DNA of 64,000 bases from Pseudomonas bharatica CSV86 (GCF_000319305.2 NZ_AMWJ02000001.1:1178001-1242000), one strand, 5' to 3'; shown: positions 49,845-59,913, counted from the first letter of the stretch. Program-made: numbers and translations. Notes: generated from the letters alone by a model not told the origin.

Positions 49845-50204
49845 TCAGGTGGTCAACCAGGATTCAACTACCTCAGCGCCGTACTCTGCCTTCCAGGCCT
49901 TCAGCATGCGCTGGTTACCTCCCTTCGCCTGAACGATTTCTCCGCTATGCGGGTTCTTGTAGGTTTTCACTACACGTGCTTTCCGTGCAGGTTTTTGTGC
50001 AATAGATCCGGAATCTACAGACTGCGGATCAAGAATTTGGATTACGTGACGCAGGCTGTAGCCGTACTCGTTGAGCAGGCTCCGGAGCTTCGTTTCGAAT
50101 TCCATTTCCTGCTTCAGGGCGGAATCATTTTTCAGTGCTTCCAGCTCGGCGAGCTGCGCGGCGAGCTGTTGTTCGAGAAGGCGAAATTCAGCGAGACGGG
50201 ACAT
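49845..50204 (-). CDS. MvaT-family H-NS-like xenogeneic silencer
   Basis: 119 aa from ATG 50204, with GGAG six bases upstream; the longer open frame to 50243 adds residues not seen in the family. N-terminal coiled coil for dimerisation: SRLAEFRLLEQQLAAQLAEL, then EMEFETKLRSLLNEYGYSL. C-terminal DNA-binding domain with KTYKNPHSGE, KGGNQRMLKAWKAEYG and ESWL, the MvaT/MvaU pattern whose GGN loop enters the AT-rich minor groove. Carried on an island, it probably silences AT-rich cargo or interferes with the host's own MvaT network. Confidence 0.88.
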   Translation of the reverse strand: MSRLAEFRLLEQQLAAQLAELEALKNDSALKQEMEFETKLRSLLNEYGYSLRHVIQILDPQSVDSGSIAQKPARKARVVKTYKNPHSGEIVQAKGGNQRMLKAWKAEYGAEVVESWLTT

Positions 50205-50356
50205 GAGATTCTCCAAGAAGTAGTCTGCCATTTTAGCAATCAAGATAGAAAGCGTGCTAAGTATCTTGAGGCGTGGCCAGTCCTACAATGCAAAATCCAG
50301 TGTCCCTAATGGCGCTAGGACCATTGCTTCGCGCCTTTAGCCGTTCGTGATCAGCT

Positions 50357-50671
50357 CTAGTGCGGTGTTTTGCGTGTGTCCGGGAACGCCGTTGCAAGGT
50401 CCATGCGTTCAGCTTCTTGGGTGATTTGAGCGAGTAACTCTGCCACTGATCGGTTCTCCTTAAGGGCATAGCTCCCCACTAGTAGCGTGATTGGATGAAT
50501 TCCCAGCACTGGTGCGATGGTGTCCATTTTTTCGATCGTCGGGACGTATCGTCCCCTTTCCAGCGTGCTGATGTAGGTACGACTGCTCACTGTCGCGAAG
50601 TCTTCTTGGGTCAGCTTTTGCTTGACTCTCATCCACTTCAGAACCCGACCGAATGCCTGTCTCAATTCCAC
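50357..50671 (-). CDS. XRE-family helix-turn-helix regulator
   Basis: 104 aa from GTG 50671 (GGAAG seven bases upstream). HTH at about residues 8-62: FGRVLKWMRVKQKLTQEDFA, SSRTYISTLERGRYVPTIEK, then LGIHPITLL. A short C-terminal helical tail (SVAELLAQITQEAERMD) may dimerise. It faces away from the gene at 50755 with a palindromic operator between the two, the usual layout for an autorepressor controlling a divergent partner. Confidence 0.82.
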   Translation of the reverse strand: MELRQAFGRVLKWMRVKQKLTQEDFATVSSRTYISTLERGRYVPTIEKMDTIAPVLGIHPITLLVGSYALKENRSVAELLAQITQEAERMDLATAFPDTRKTPH

Positions 50672-50706
50672 TTTGCATCTTCCGCAAAAGGAAAGATGAG
50701 GCGCCC

Positions 50707-50741
50707 ATGAACAGTATATGACTACAATGTATGCTGTTCAT
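50707..50741. promoter_or_regulatory. Palindromic operator between the XRE gene and the 50755 gene
   Basis: ATGAACAG-T-AT (50707-50717) mirrors AT-G-CTGTTCAT (50731-50741), centre near 50724. It lies 36 bases from the XRE start and 14 from the 50755 start, so binding would block both genes. Confidence 0.65.
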
Positions 50742-50754
50742 TTGAGAGGGAGTC

Positions 50755-51183
50755 ATGATGTTTATCACCAACCGATGGGCAGAGGTAGATCGCTCCTACG
50801 CCTGGCTGGCTGAGGATCAGCAGGCTTGGCATTTCGTGGAACAGCGGCTGTCATCGCCATGGATTCACATCACGGTGACGAGGGAGCGGGGAGAGGACAC
50901 GTGTGTGGAGGTCTTCTTTCTGGAGGACATGCGGGGGCTGGAGCAGTTCACGCGGTTAACCCTGGACGGTGCCGTTGAGTTGTCCCTTCAGATTGTTACT
51001 CCCGGGTGGATGAACGGTAGCGGCGGGTGGACGATGGAGCATTGGAGGCCATTCATGAAAGCGATGATCGCTTGTACAGGTGTTACACCATTCAAGGCGG
51101 CCATCGGTATTACCAGCCTAATAGCTCCGAGTGCCGTCAGTATGGCTTCTGCAAGGAGCTTTACAGTCGAGGATAGCGGGTAA
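50755..51183 (+). CDS. Unknown protein under the XRE operator
   Basis: 142 aa; two consecutive ATGs (50755, 50758) follow GAGAGGGAG. N-terminal beta-rich half with FITNRWAEVDRSYAWLAEDQ, WHFVEQRLSSPWIHITVTRE and VEVFFLEDMRGLEQFTR. C-terminal IACTGVTPFKAAIGITSLIA may be a membrane-active or buried helix. No family recognised. It converges with ginD one base apart. With the XRE neighbour it could be a stress- or phage-induced pair; the function is open. Confidence 0.5.
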   Translation: MMFITNRWAEVDRSYAWLAEDQQAWHFVEQRLSSPWIHITVTRERGEDTCVEVFFLEDMRGLEQFTRLTLDGAVELSLQIVTPGWMNGSGGWTMEHWRPFMKAMIACTGVTPFKAAIGITSLIAPSAVSMASARSFTVEDSG

Positions 51184-51184
51184 G

Positions 51185-51544
51185 TCAGCCCGTGGCATCT
51201 TCGAAGTATCGTCTCGGGTCAATTGCATCCTCGGTCATTAGCTGAGCGGCTTTGACGATCGTCTGAATTAACCGATTGTTCTCTATCTGTGCTTTTTGTA
51301 GCTGTGCTTCGAGAGCATAAATTCTCGCATTACTATTTTTACGCCCGACCTTTTTGAAATCTTTAAGATGGGTCTGAGTGGCCGTATATAAAGATCGAAT
51401 TTCCTCATCTCTCCAGAGTGTTTGACGGCTTACACCCGCTTGCTGGGCAAGGCCATTTTGGGTGAGCGGTCCCTGACCCCGTCCGGCCTCATATTCGGCG
51501 AGAATGGACCGCACGTTGTCCTTCCATTTTTTTTGCTGTTTCAT
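51185..51544 (-). CDS. ginD: GinD-like small DNA-binding protein of the gin operon
   Basis: 119 aa. HTH near residues 25-50 (PLTQNGLAQQAGVSRQTLWRDEE), then a basic segment and a C-terminal coiled coil (ARIYALEAQLQKAQIENNRLIQTIV). It resembles TnpC of Tn554-type transposons and the small helical protein that closes ginABCD operons. Its ATG overlaps the restored ginC stop by four bases, which ties it to the recombinase operon even though the ISL3 element in ginC now separates it from its promoter. Needed for integration and excision in the GInt family. Confidence 0.8.
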   Translation of the reverse strand: MKQQKKWKDNVRSILAEYEAGRGQGPLTQNGLAQQAGVSRQTLWRDEEIRSLYTATQTHLKDFKKVGRKNSNARIYALEAQLQKAQIENNRLIQTIVKAAQLMTEDAIDPRRYFEDATG

Positions 51545-51769
51545 GATGAAGCCTTCTTAGGTTTTGAGTAAGCTTCTAAGGCCGTTTTGCAGCTTGTAAC
51601 CATTTCCATCACAAACAGAACGTGCTGATCGAAAGTATGAGTATTATCAAGTTCAGCCTCAATACTAGACGTGATGGCAGTTTGGTTGTCAAAAATCGCC
51701 TTCAAAATTTTGGGTATACGGATTTAATGGTTGATGGGGCACCTTTACCCCACCAACCTGATACCATTA

Positions 51770-53047
51770 TCAGATGGTTGATAGATCGACTCCGTAGTTG
51801 AGTTCCTCTGCGAAGTCCGGCAGTCCGTAACCGATGGTTTTCTTGTAGAAAGGAGAGACCTTCGCAGTCGGTGCCTTCTTCTTGTGCTTCGTGGTGTAGA
51901 GCATTCGTGCCCGCATCACCTCGAAGGAGTAACCGCGCCCTTCACGGTTCTTGTCCTTGGCCAGTCGGTTGATGGACTCCGTGTAAGCGTTGGTGACGGG
52001 CATGTCCGTCTCGAAGTAGGTCATGGTCTCTTCGCGCCAGTTTCCCACTGCCCTGACCAGATCGCTCCAGACTTCCTTTTGGCCCTTCGGGATGGTGGCT
52101 ATCCACTCGTCCAGGGCGGCTTCTGCCTGGAGCCGTGTGGTGGCGTCCCAGATGCCGTAGAAGCGCTCCTTGTGCTCGTAGGCGGCCAGCAGTTGCGGGA
52201 ACGCGCCTGTCCAGGTCTCCATGATGAGGCGCTCCCGGTCTGAGACTTCGTGAGCGCGTTTCAGCAGGATTTTCCGGTCTCCCTTGAGAGTCCGGCTCTG
52301 GGACGGTTTCAGCTCCTTTCTGAGGCCCTTGCGCACTCTCTCTAGGGCATCGTTGGCCATGCGCACCACATGGAACTTATCGACCACGATACGGGCCTGG
52401 GGCAGCACAGCCTTGACCGCTGCCCGGTAGGGGTTCCACATGTCCATGCTGACGATCTCGACCTTCTGCCGGTCTTTCAGCTTCATCAGGTAGTTGGTCA
52501 CCACGTCCTGGCGGCGGGTGGCCAGCAGGTCGAGCAGGGTTCGCTCCTCAATGTTGGTCAGAATGCAGCGGTAGCGCTTGTTCAGGTATAGCTCGTCAAT
52601 GCCCAGGATGCGGGGCGTCTCGAAGCGGTGCCAGCGCCCCAGGAACTCGGCGCGGGCGTTGAAGATGTCGCGCACCGTCTTCTCGTCCAGGCCGGTCTGT
52701 GCCGCCACAAAGGTGTAGGGGTGGTTGAAGGATTCCTTCTCCACGTACTCATGCAGCCGCAGTGTCATACGGAATCCGTCCACCATCTCCGGTAGCTGGG
52801 GCCTGAATGTTGTCTTGCAGGCCCGGCAGGTGTATCGGCGGCGGACCACCCAGAGAGTGACCCGCTTGCCGTGGATGGGCAGATCACGATAGGGAACGTC
52901 ACGCTTGCCGAACCGCACGAACTCACCCTGCACGCCGCACCCCTCGCAGGCTACTGGTGTAGGTGCTTCAAGCCGAAAATGTATGTCTTCATTCTGCTCA
53001 TCAGAATCCACCAACTGGTACCCAGGAAGGCTTAACGAATTAATCAT
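51770..53047 (-). CDS. ISL3-family transposase, copy A
   Basis: 425 aa DDE transposase. N-terminal zinc-binding region with CEGCGVQGEF and YTCRACKTTF (four Cys), then an HTH region (SFNHPYTFVAAQTGLDEKTV). Catalytic core: Asp in ILGIDELYLNKRYRCIL, Asp in VSMDMWNPYRAAV and Glu near the end in TNAYTESINRLAKDKNREG. Begins 12 bases after the permease stop in the same direction. Same amino-acid sequence as copy B. Confidence 0.95.
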   Translation of the reverse strand: MINSLSLPGYQLVDSDEQNEDIHFRLEAPTPVACEGCGVQGEFVRFGKRDVPYRDLPIHGKRVTLWVVRRRYTCRACKTTFRPQLPEMVDGFRMTLRLHEYVEKESFNHPYTFVAAQTGLDEKTVRDIFNARAEFLGRWHRFETPRILGIDELYLNKRYRCILTNIEERTLLDLLATRRQDVVTNYLMKLKDRQKVEIVSMDMWNPYRAAVKAVLPQARIVVDKFHVVRMANDALERVRKGLRKELKPSQSRTLKGDRKILLKRAHEVSDRERLIMETWTGAFPQLLAAYEHKERFYGIWDATTRLQAEAALDEWIATIPKGQKEVWSDLVRAVGNWREETMTYFETDMPVTNAYTESINRLAKDKNREGRGYSFEVMRARMLYTTKHKKKAPTAKVSPFYKKTIGYGLPDFAEELNYGVDLSTI

Positions 53048-53059
53048 CTCCCGCCTTGA

Positions 53060-54094
53060 TCAGAAAAACAGGTAGGTGGCGTAACCGGCAATCATCGCCA
53101 TAGCAAAAATGACTGCTAAAAACGCCGCTAAAAGCTTCAGCGTGAACAAAGAGCGCAACAGAATGAGCTCAGTCAGGCTGGCTCCGGCACTGCCGATGAT
53201 CAACGCTAGCACCGTCCCGGCACCCACGCCTTTGGCCATCAGAGCCGCTGCCAGAGGTATGACGGCTTCAGCGCGAATATACAACGGCACGCCGATGACA
53301 GCGGCAACTGGAATGGCAAAGGGATTATCTGGGCCTGCATACTGCTCCAATAAGTCAGTGGGCATGAAACCATAGATCACGCTGCCAATCGCAATACCGA
53401 TGAGCAGGTAAGGCAACACATCGATAAAGTCCGACCAAGCTTCCCGCCACACACCACTGTACTTCCCTTCTTTCTTAACCGTGACAGTGGGTTGACTGTC
53501 ACAGCATTCGCTAGACGTAGAGACTGTTGTCTTCCTATCAGCCCCGCAAGAAGCCGTCTTCGGAGTGGTGTCGCAGCTGTTGGTGCCGCAACTCGATGCG
53601 GTCGATGTAGCACTGCACGGGCTTGCTGATGAACTACATCCACTGCTCTCTTGTGTCGCCGTCCGGCGCACATAACGCTCGAAGCCAAGCGTGTGAAGCA
53701 GCCATCCGGCACCTACCGCGACCACCAAAGCGGCGAGCACATAGATAGCAGTAAGTGTCCATCCAAACGTGGCAACCAGCAGGCCGACGACGATAGGATT
53801 CAGCAACGGAGATGAGAAAAGAAACACCATCATCGGCCCAAAACCGGCCCGTGCCCGAATCAACCCTTTCAACATGGGGATAGTCGAGCAACTACAGAAG
53901 GGCGTTATAGCTCCTAAACCAGCAGCAAGAAAATAGCCTCGCTTCCCACTGGAAGTCAGTAACGCTTCCACCTTGGATGGTGGGATGTGACGTTGAAGAA
54001 CTCCGACCAGCAAGCTAATGCCAATGAATAAAACCGATAGCTCGATAGCGAGAAAGGCGAACATGCCTAGAGCGTCTTGGAGTTGAGATGACAT
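53060..54094 (-). CDS. ArsP/DUF318-type permease with Cys-rich loop, copy A
   Basis: 344 aa inner-membrane permease of the PF03773 type (ArsP/SO_0444 group). Two blocks of about four TM helices; signature TPFCSCSTIPML near residue 65 (paired Cys) and PLYIRAEAVIPLAAALMAKG in the second half. Between the blocks (about 147-205) lies a Ser/Cys-rich loop with ten Cys, including SSGCSSSASPC, SCGTNSCDTT and SECCDS, probably a metal or metalloid sensor or chelating loop. It exports an unknown thiophilic ion or organometal. Passenger of the IS, divergent from the arsR-type gene that likely represses it. Confidence 0.85.
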   Translation of the reverse strand: MSSQLQDALGMFAFLAIELSVLFIGISLLVGVLQRHIPPSKVEALLTSSGKRGYFLAAGLGAITPFCSCSTIPMLKGLIRARAGFGPMMVFLFSSPLLNPIVVGLLVATFGWTLTAIYVLAALVVAVGAGWLLHTLGFERYVRRTATQESSGCSSSASPCSATSTASSCGTNSCDTTPKTASCGADRKTTVSTSSECCDSQPTVTVKKEGKYSGVWREAWSDFIDVLPYLLIGIAIGSVIYGFMPTDLLEQYAGPDNPFAIPVAAVIGVPLYIRAEAVIPLAAALMAKGVGAGTVLALIIGSAGASLTELILLRSLFTLKLLAAFLAVIFAMAMIAGYATYLFF

Positions 54095-54205
54095 TCAATA
54101 TTACTCCTATATTTCTAGTATTGTCGAAATGATGTACGCAGCCTACTTGCGTTTATCCGACCTGTCAACTATAATTCTAGAAACATCGAATTATTGGGGC
54201 GTGCT
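54095..54205. promoter_or_regulatory. Divergent operator/promoter of the IS passenger genes, copy A
   Basis: A CTAGAA-(A/T)TATAG motif occurs twice, near both gene starts. On the minus strand TTGACA is followed after 17 bases by TAGGCT as a promoter for the permease. The ArsR-type protein probably binds the repeats. The same region is mirrored at 59803-59913. Confidence 0.6.
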
Positions 54206-54520
54206 ATGGATCACGAAAAGGTTGCAGCCAGCTTAGCTGAGCTAGGGAATAGTCACCGACTGTCCGTGTTCCGCTTTCTGGTCAAAGCTGGCCATGATGG
54301 GGCTTCGGTCGGAGATATCCAGAAGGGGCTGGGTATTCCTGCTTCGACGCTATCACATCACCTTGCGCGCATGGCCAAGGTAGGGCTGATCCGGCAGGAG
54401 AAACATAGCCGCACGATTGTCTGTATACCCGAGTATGGGCACCTAGAGAATTTGATCGGTTTCTTACAAGAGGAATGTTGTGCAGGTGTCCGGATTGCGC
54501 ATGAACCAGAACCGCTTTGA
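54206..54520 (+). CDS. ArsR/SmtB-family metalloregulator, copy A
   Basis: 104 aa from ATG 54206 (MDHEKVAASLAEL); four more codons are open upstream to a TTG. Winged helix: LGNSHRLSVFRFLVKAGHDG, GLGIPASTLSHHLARMAKVG and LIRQEKHSRTIVCIPEYGHL. A C-terminal vicinal Cys pair in LQEECCAGVR may be the inducer site. It lacks the classic ELCVCDL motif. Predicted repressor of the adjacent permease, released by a metal or metalloid. Confidence 0.87.
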   Translation: MDHEKVAASLAELGNSHRLSVFRFLVKAGHDGASVGDIQKGLGIPASTLSHHLARMAKVGLIRQEKHSRTIVCIPEYGHLENLIGFLQEECCAGVRIAHEPEPL

Positions 54521-56931
54521 CGCTTGCCCAGCTCTCGCTGTCCTCCCTAGTCAGCATCGCTATGAAGACTCAGGCGAAGGTGGAAACAGAAAATTGGCAG
54601 TAGAGTAGGCTGAAGAGGATCAATCAGATAATCCGCTGAGAAAGATTTTCTTCTTTACATCTTTGGCATTTTATCAACCAGAAATTCCGGATACCCAAAA
54701 TTTTCTCGTACTCGCTGAGTAAGCTCTCGATAGCGGCCTTTGCTTCCTGATCATCAGGGTTCAGGTGAAAGGATTTACATCCAGAATCCGTACCGAAGCC
54801 TCTGATACACATGAGGCCCCTGTCGCACGGACTGATATAGAGTTCACGTGTACACCCACCCCAAGGCGTTAGGTTGAGAATGCTGAGCTTCTCGATGATC
54901 ATCTCTTCGATTTGGTCGTCAGCGATTGACTCCTCCCGCCATCGGATTACTAGCCTGCCCAAAAAATCTTGGGGAGGGTCTACGGCCAAGTATAAAGACC
55001 TCACATATTCTGCTCGCTCTTTAGCAGTACGATAGTCATATTGACGACTTTGGCGTGGGGTTCGCCCCATCCATAGGTCCACAGCTGTTTCAGAGGGACC
55101 AGCACGAAGAATCGCAGTGGTAACCCAACGACGGATTTGATGAGGAGTGATAGAAAAGTGTTCACCGTCTAGCCGTCGCAGATCAAGGCGCTGAAAGATT
55201 GTTTTCTTTGAGGAATTCAAAGAGAGATAGTTGTAGAGGTCGGCTCTAAGTAGGGGGCGAGGGATGATCCCTAGCTCAGATATGGAGTCAAACTGGTTTT
55301 CCCAAATCACAATTAAGTTGTCACTCAGTTTGCTAGGATAACCTTTGGCAGTGTACTTCGCATGATAAGGTGCATCATCTCCATCGGCGGGCATCGCAAA
55401 TTGTTCGTCAAAATGGCGTCTCAGGTGAAATCTGTATTTGTCTTCTAGGATATGTTTGAACAGTCTGGTATCTATGACCAGAGATGGAACTCCCGCCCCG
55501 GTTCCTCTTTGAGATAGCATGATTTCTCTGATGCTTGCCCACTCATTTCGGATGTCGATGAGTTGAAAAATTGAAGGTTTGTTGCCAGGCTTGAAAAGCC
55601 CGTCGTGAACCATTCCTTTGAGAAAAGTGCGCAGGAGATCAACAAACCACTTGCTCTTTTTTACTGATGCTTCAGAAGAGTTTGTGTGTTTTGCAATGTC
55701 AATGACAGATACGCTATAGCAGTGCTTTTTGTACTCATTTAGAAAGTTTGACCAATCCCATTTTTGCATTCGCTCATCTATCCAAACCGCGATTCGAGCG
55801 GCCGTTATTCTGGGAAGCTCAACGCTGCAACTGTAAAATCGCCCGCCGCTGTAGAGTTCTTTGGGGATATTGGGAAACACTTACATATCTCCTCGACAAA
55901 ATAGTGATGCTCTACGGACAGACCCAGAGATGAGAGTTGATCTACTGCGCCGGGATCTAAAGGGTGGTTTGCGCGATAGGCTGCGAGTGATTTATCTATA
56001 AATGAGAAACCATCGGCTTCAATATCAAGAGCGCGCTCTCTAGCATCCTGGCTGGCAGCCAGTAAGTACTCGTACGCTTCGGTGAGTGGTGCGCTCCATA
56101 GGTCTGCGACGGGGACGGCGTTGGGGATGCAGTTTTTTTCTACAGGCACTCGTACGAACGTCGTGTGAGTGTTGGGATCCTCGAAAAGGCAATTCTTTGG
56201 AAGATTCGCGATCTCACCAACTCTCAAACCGAGCGCCATTCCAAAGCAGGTAGCCTCAAGTCGAATTCTATCGAAGCCCGCAGTTGGCTCCAGATGTGGG
56301 TTCTGCTTGATCAACCACCTGGCTTGTGCAATCCCTTTGTGCAAGTCAGAAGTGTATAGATTTTCTTCTCTTTGCTGAAACTCTGGTGATGTGAGTTCAA
56401 GCGCACTATGAGTCGGGTTGGGGATCCCAGTTTGCCATTTGATAAACCTATCGATGAATCGCAGCAGTACTCCATCGACCATTGCGCTAAGTTGGTTGAG
56501 GAAGTCAACAAATGCCTTAAGGGCATTTGCTCTATGGTAAATGGTAGAGTCTGAACGTCCATGCCTGATCGAGTCTACGGTGCGGTCGAAGACTTTGCGC
56601 GTTATGTCGCTCCACTCAATGTTCTCGCTATCCATTACTGCGGATAGATGCCTAATCGAGGCCATTCTGCCGATGATCAGCTCTGCTGACGGATGTGCCA
56701 GAATCTCTTTGACTATAAAGCAGCGCGCGAGCTTGCCAATCACCAACGGGAGAGGGGGTTGGTCTTGATTTCGCCTGTTGAGAGGATCGAGTGATGTGAA
56801 GGGAATATTACTCGATCGATACTGCCATACCTTGCCCTCGAAATTTCCTGCTACTAATCCGTTGGATTTGAGGTCATTAAATTGTTGCTCTGCATGTTTG
56901 TATCGGTCTTCTAAGACCATCATTGATATGC

Positions 56932-58544
56932 TCATTCTTTCAACTCCTTCACGGCGATGATTACTGACTTGGCGCCGTGAATTGCTGCCTCGACCTGTTG
57001 GGCCATAGCGCCAGTGGAATTGCTCCCGAGCATCTGTTGGAATTTAGTAATGCCTGCTAAAGCCCCTTGATGATTAGCATGACGGCTAGGTCTGAATTTG
57101 GGACATGCATAGCAAGTGACCGTCGGGTGGTAAGGGCACGGTTCTTTAGAGTTGCATGATCCTAGTCCGCTTATTGGTCTTAGCGAAGATCTGTCAGAAA
57201 TTTCTTCCGCAAATTTCCCGCACCACATTTGCACAGCGGCATTGATCTCCGGGCTTGCCATGTGAGTCGTATTTATAAACTCTTGCAGCTCAAGGTTGTA
57301 GTTGAAGTAGTGCTTTATAGAGTTCAGGTTCGAATGATCTAAAGCTTCAGCGACTTCTTCAGGGGATGCACCGGAAAGAACCATTGAGGTAGCCTTGGTC
57401 CTGCGCAGTCGGTACGCTGTGATCCGCATGAAGGGCTCTGCTTTTTGTATGGTCCGATGAGGGTCTGGTAACTGGAGTATCCAGGTCAGAGATGTTAGCG
57501 CATAACTTATTCTATGGTTATCGAGATGTAACGTGAACGGTGTCAGCTTGGGGTTGGTTAGGAAGCGTAAAAGGCGGTTTTCGGTTTTGTACGCCGAGGG
57601 AAACAACGGTGTAGGAAGCACTGGAGTGCTTATTCCATGCCTGTCACATATTGCGTTAATGTCCTTCAATGCGGCATGGCATTGGGTCTCAGCTAAAGTG
57701 CGCTGAAGTTCTACTGCCTCTGCAGTATCGTTGGCGATGTAACGTTTTACCAGGTTGCTCGGATGCCTCCTGAGCCTTGAGCGTCTAATTCCTTTAACAC
57801 TCGGCACTTTTACAAAGGGGCCGCCCTCATCAATTCCGAAGTCAGTAACCTGCATTAAGGCCAACTGTATAGGGCGAAGAGCCCAGTCGCGACAGAGTAA
57901 AAAAAGCGTGCGTTGGGCATGAGTGATGAGCGGATTGTTGGCAAGCTTCATCTCAATGTTCGCGAGTTGTACCCGAGTGAAAGGGCCAAAGTCATCATCT
58001 CGCATCGTGACCAAATGCTTGTTATCAAGCGTCTTTACTTTAAGGTGAGAAAGTTCAAGTCCGTCATGTTCGTTGAAGCCTGAGACCTCTTCGTCCAAGC
58101 ACCATCGATAAAATGCCCGAAGAGCAACTAAATCCTCGTAGCAGTTTGCTGCTTTTAATCGGGTGCATTCACGAACAGCAAATGTCGATAATTTTTTGCC
58201 AATAGTATCCGCCTCATTCCCGAGAATTTATGCGGGGCCAGAAGCCGCTGAACGACAATCAGAGGCCTAAGGTCAATGTGGGTTTGGATTCTGTCGACGA
58301 ACCACCCTCTGAGTAGCCACTCAACAAACAAATTGGAATGTAGCGGCATGCTCCACGCAATACTCATCGGGGCACACCCGACAATTTCCACCGTTAACTT
58401 TTCAATCCATGCGTCATCGTTGTGAATGGTTATTGTCTGGCCAAAGGTAGATTTATCTGCGAAAGGAAATGCATCAGTCTCTATGCCGAAGCGAAATTCA
58501 ATCTCGGTTACAAGTTCGGCAGGCGAAAATTTAATCATCTTCAT
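56932..58544 (-). pseudogene. ginB: GinB-like tyrosine recombinase, one apparent -1 frameshift
   Basis: From ATG 58544 (inside the last 14 bases of ginA) the frame reads MKMIKFSPAELVTEIEFRFG to HKFSG at about 58221. There TCTCGGGAATGAGG needs one more G to continue NEADTIGKKLSTFAVREC and join the C-terminal 430 residues. Restored length 537 aa. Catalytic region: Arg in LCRDWALRPIQLALMQ, YRLRRTKAT (the usual HxLRRT with Tyr for His) and Tyr in LDHSNLNSIKHYFNY. Cys-rich tail: CNSKEPCPYHPTVTCYACP. Second recombinase of the operon; ATGA overlap with ginC. Confidence 0.83.
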
Positions 58545-59487
58545 TGCCTCGATAAACTGAGCTGTCGGAGTTCCTGATGATTTCGCCGAGCCGGTCAGAT
58601 ATGGCTTGCCGAGAGTAGCGCTGAACACTTTCGCTGCTCGGACTCCATCCGCCCAGATACGCCAGGGCATCTTTTACATTAATGCTGGGGACGCCGCTTT
58701 TTTCAAATTTTTTGCGAGCTATATTCGCTCCTGTTGCCCTCAATCCGTGCGGATGGATCCGTGTTGAAAATTTTGGCAGGCCGAGGCTGGCGGCAACCGT
58801 ACGAAGAATGGTGTTTACGGTTCGCGCAGATAGCCGCCTTCCATCACGGGAGCTCACGAATAGGGCTGTACACGGTCTTTTTGGTTTGATCAGTTTAGGG
58901 CGATGATCGGAAATGTATTCGTTCAGAACTGCGGCTACCGATACGGTTATGGGGACTATCCGACCGCGCGTCTTGAGACTAGCCCCGTCCTGTCTCCGCT
59001 CCCTGTTGATATCGCTGGGGCGCTTGATGCGTATTGTGGGTGAGGGGCCAAGGTCAACGTCGTCGAGTTCTATGAGAACCACTTCGCCACGCCTGGCAAG
59101 TGTTTCAAGCATTACCAAGAACAGACAGTAATTGCGTGCCTGTATCTGCTTACTGTGGAATGGGTTCCTAAAGTCATCAGGACAGAGCACCCCTTTGAAT
59201 AAGGCTTGTCCCCCGGAGTCAAGTGGCGTTGCAGGTAGCGGCGGTTCTGATTGATATGCAATCTTGGTGATTTTCTTTTGAAGATTTCGCAGATTCTTGG
59301 CTTTGTTTTTTTGGTATCCGGAATTTCTGGTTGATAAAATGCCAAAGATGTAAAGAAGAAAATCTTTCTCAGCGGATTATCTGATTGATCCTCTTCAGCC
59401 TACTCTACTGCCAATTTTCTGTTTCCACCTTCGCCTGAGTCTTCATAGCGATGCTGACTAGGGAGGACAGCGAGAGCTGGGCAAGCG

Positions 59488-59802
59488 TCAAAGCGGTTCT
59501 GGTTCATGCGCAATCCGGACACCTGCACAACATTCCTCTTGTAAGAAACCGATCAAATTCTCTAGGTGCCCATACTCGGGTATACAGACAATCGTGCGGC
59601 TATGTTTCTCCTGCCGGATCAGCCCTACCTTGGCCATGCGCGCAAGGTGATGTGATAGCGTCGAAGCAGGAATACCCAGCCCCTTCTGGATATCTCCGAC
59701 CGAAGCCCCATCATGGCCAGCTTTGACCAGAAAGCGGAACACGGACAGTCGGTGACTATTCCCTAGCTCAGCTAAGCTGGCTGCAACCTTTTCGTGATCC
59801 AT
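59488..59802 (-). CDS. ArsR/SmtB-family metalloregulator, copy B
   Basis: 104 aa from ATG 59802, same protein as at 54206-54520 with the same winged helix and C-terminal vicinal Cys pair. It is divergent from the permease gene at 59914, with the two CTAGAA-type repeats between them. Confidence 0.87.
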   Translation of the reverse strand: MDHEKVAASLAELGNSHRLSVFRFLVKAGHDGASVGDIQKGLGIPASTLSHHLARMAKVGLIRQEKHSRTIVCIPEYGHLENLIGFLQEECCAGVRIAHEPEPL

Positions 59803-59913
59803 AGCACGCCCCAATAATTCGATGTTTCTAGAATTATAGTTGACAGGTCGGATAAACGCAAGTAGGCTGCGTACATCATTTCGACAATACTAGAAATATA
59901 GGAGTAATATTGA
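59803..59913. promoter_or_regulatory. Divergent operator/promoter of the IS passenger genes, copy B
   Basis: Mirror copy of 54095-54205; TTGACA at about 59841 followed by TAGGCT as promoter for the rightward permease. Confidence 0.6.

Larger units (their letters stand above)
51712..54696 (-). mobile_element. ISL3-family element with permease and ArsR passengers, copy A
   Basis: 2985 bp, terminal repeats GGGTATACGGATTT and GGGTATCCGGAATT (20 of 24 matching, imperfect). Eight-base target duplication AAAATTTT at 51704-51711 and 54697-54704, the length normal for ISL3. It carries the transposase and permease genes on the minus strand and an arsR-type gene on the plus strand. It splits ginC. Inverted copy at 59313-62296. 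Confidence 0.95.
51541..56935 (-). pseudogene. ginC: GinC-like tyrosine recombinase, split by ISL3 copy A and one apparent -1 frameshift
   Basis: From ATG 56935 the frame runs to about 55877, where TGTTTCCCAATATC needs one more C (CKCFPNIPKELYS), then to 54697. Across the ISL3 insertion it resumes at 51703 (EKILKAIFDNQTAITSS) and stops at 51541. Counting the 8-base duplication once and adding one base gives 2403 bases, 800 residues. Catalytic residues: Arg in FGMALGLRVGEIANLP near 245, HQIRRW near 600, and Tyr in GRTPRQSRQYDYRT. A Cys-rich block GGCTRELYISPCDRGLMCI precedes the C-terminus, as in other recombinases of such trios. The start overlaps the ginB stop by four bases. Confidence 0.82.

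Noticed and set aside
58155..58670. Separate small gene between ginA and ginB
   Set aside because: Its frame joins the ginB frame when one G is added at about 58222, and the total is an exact 538 codons; it is the N-terminus of GinB.
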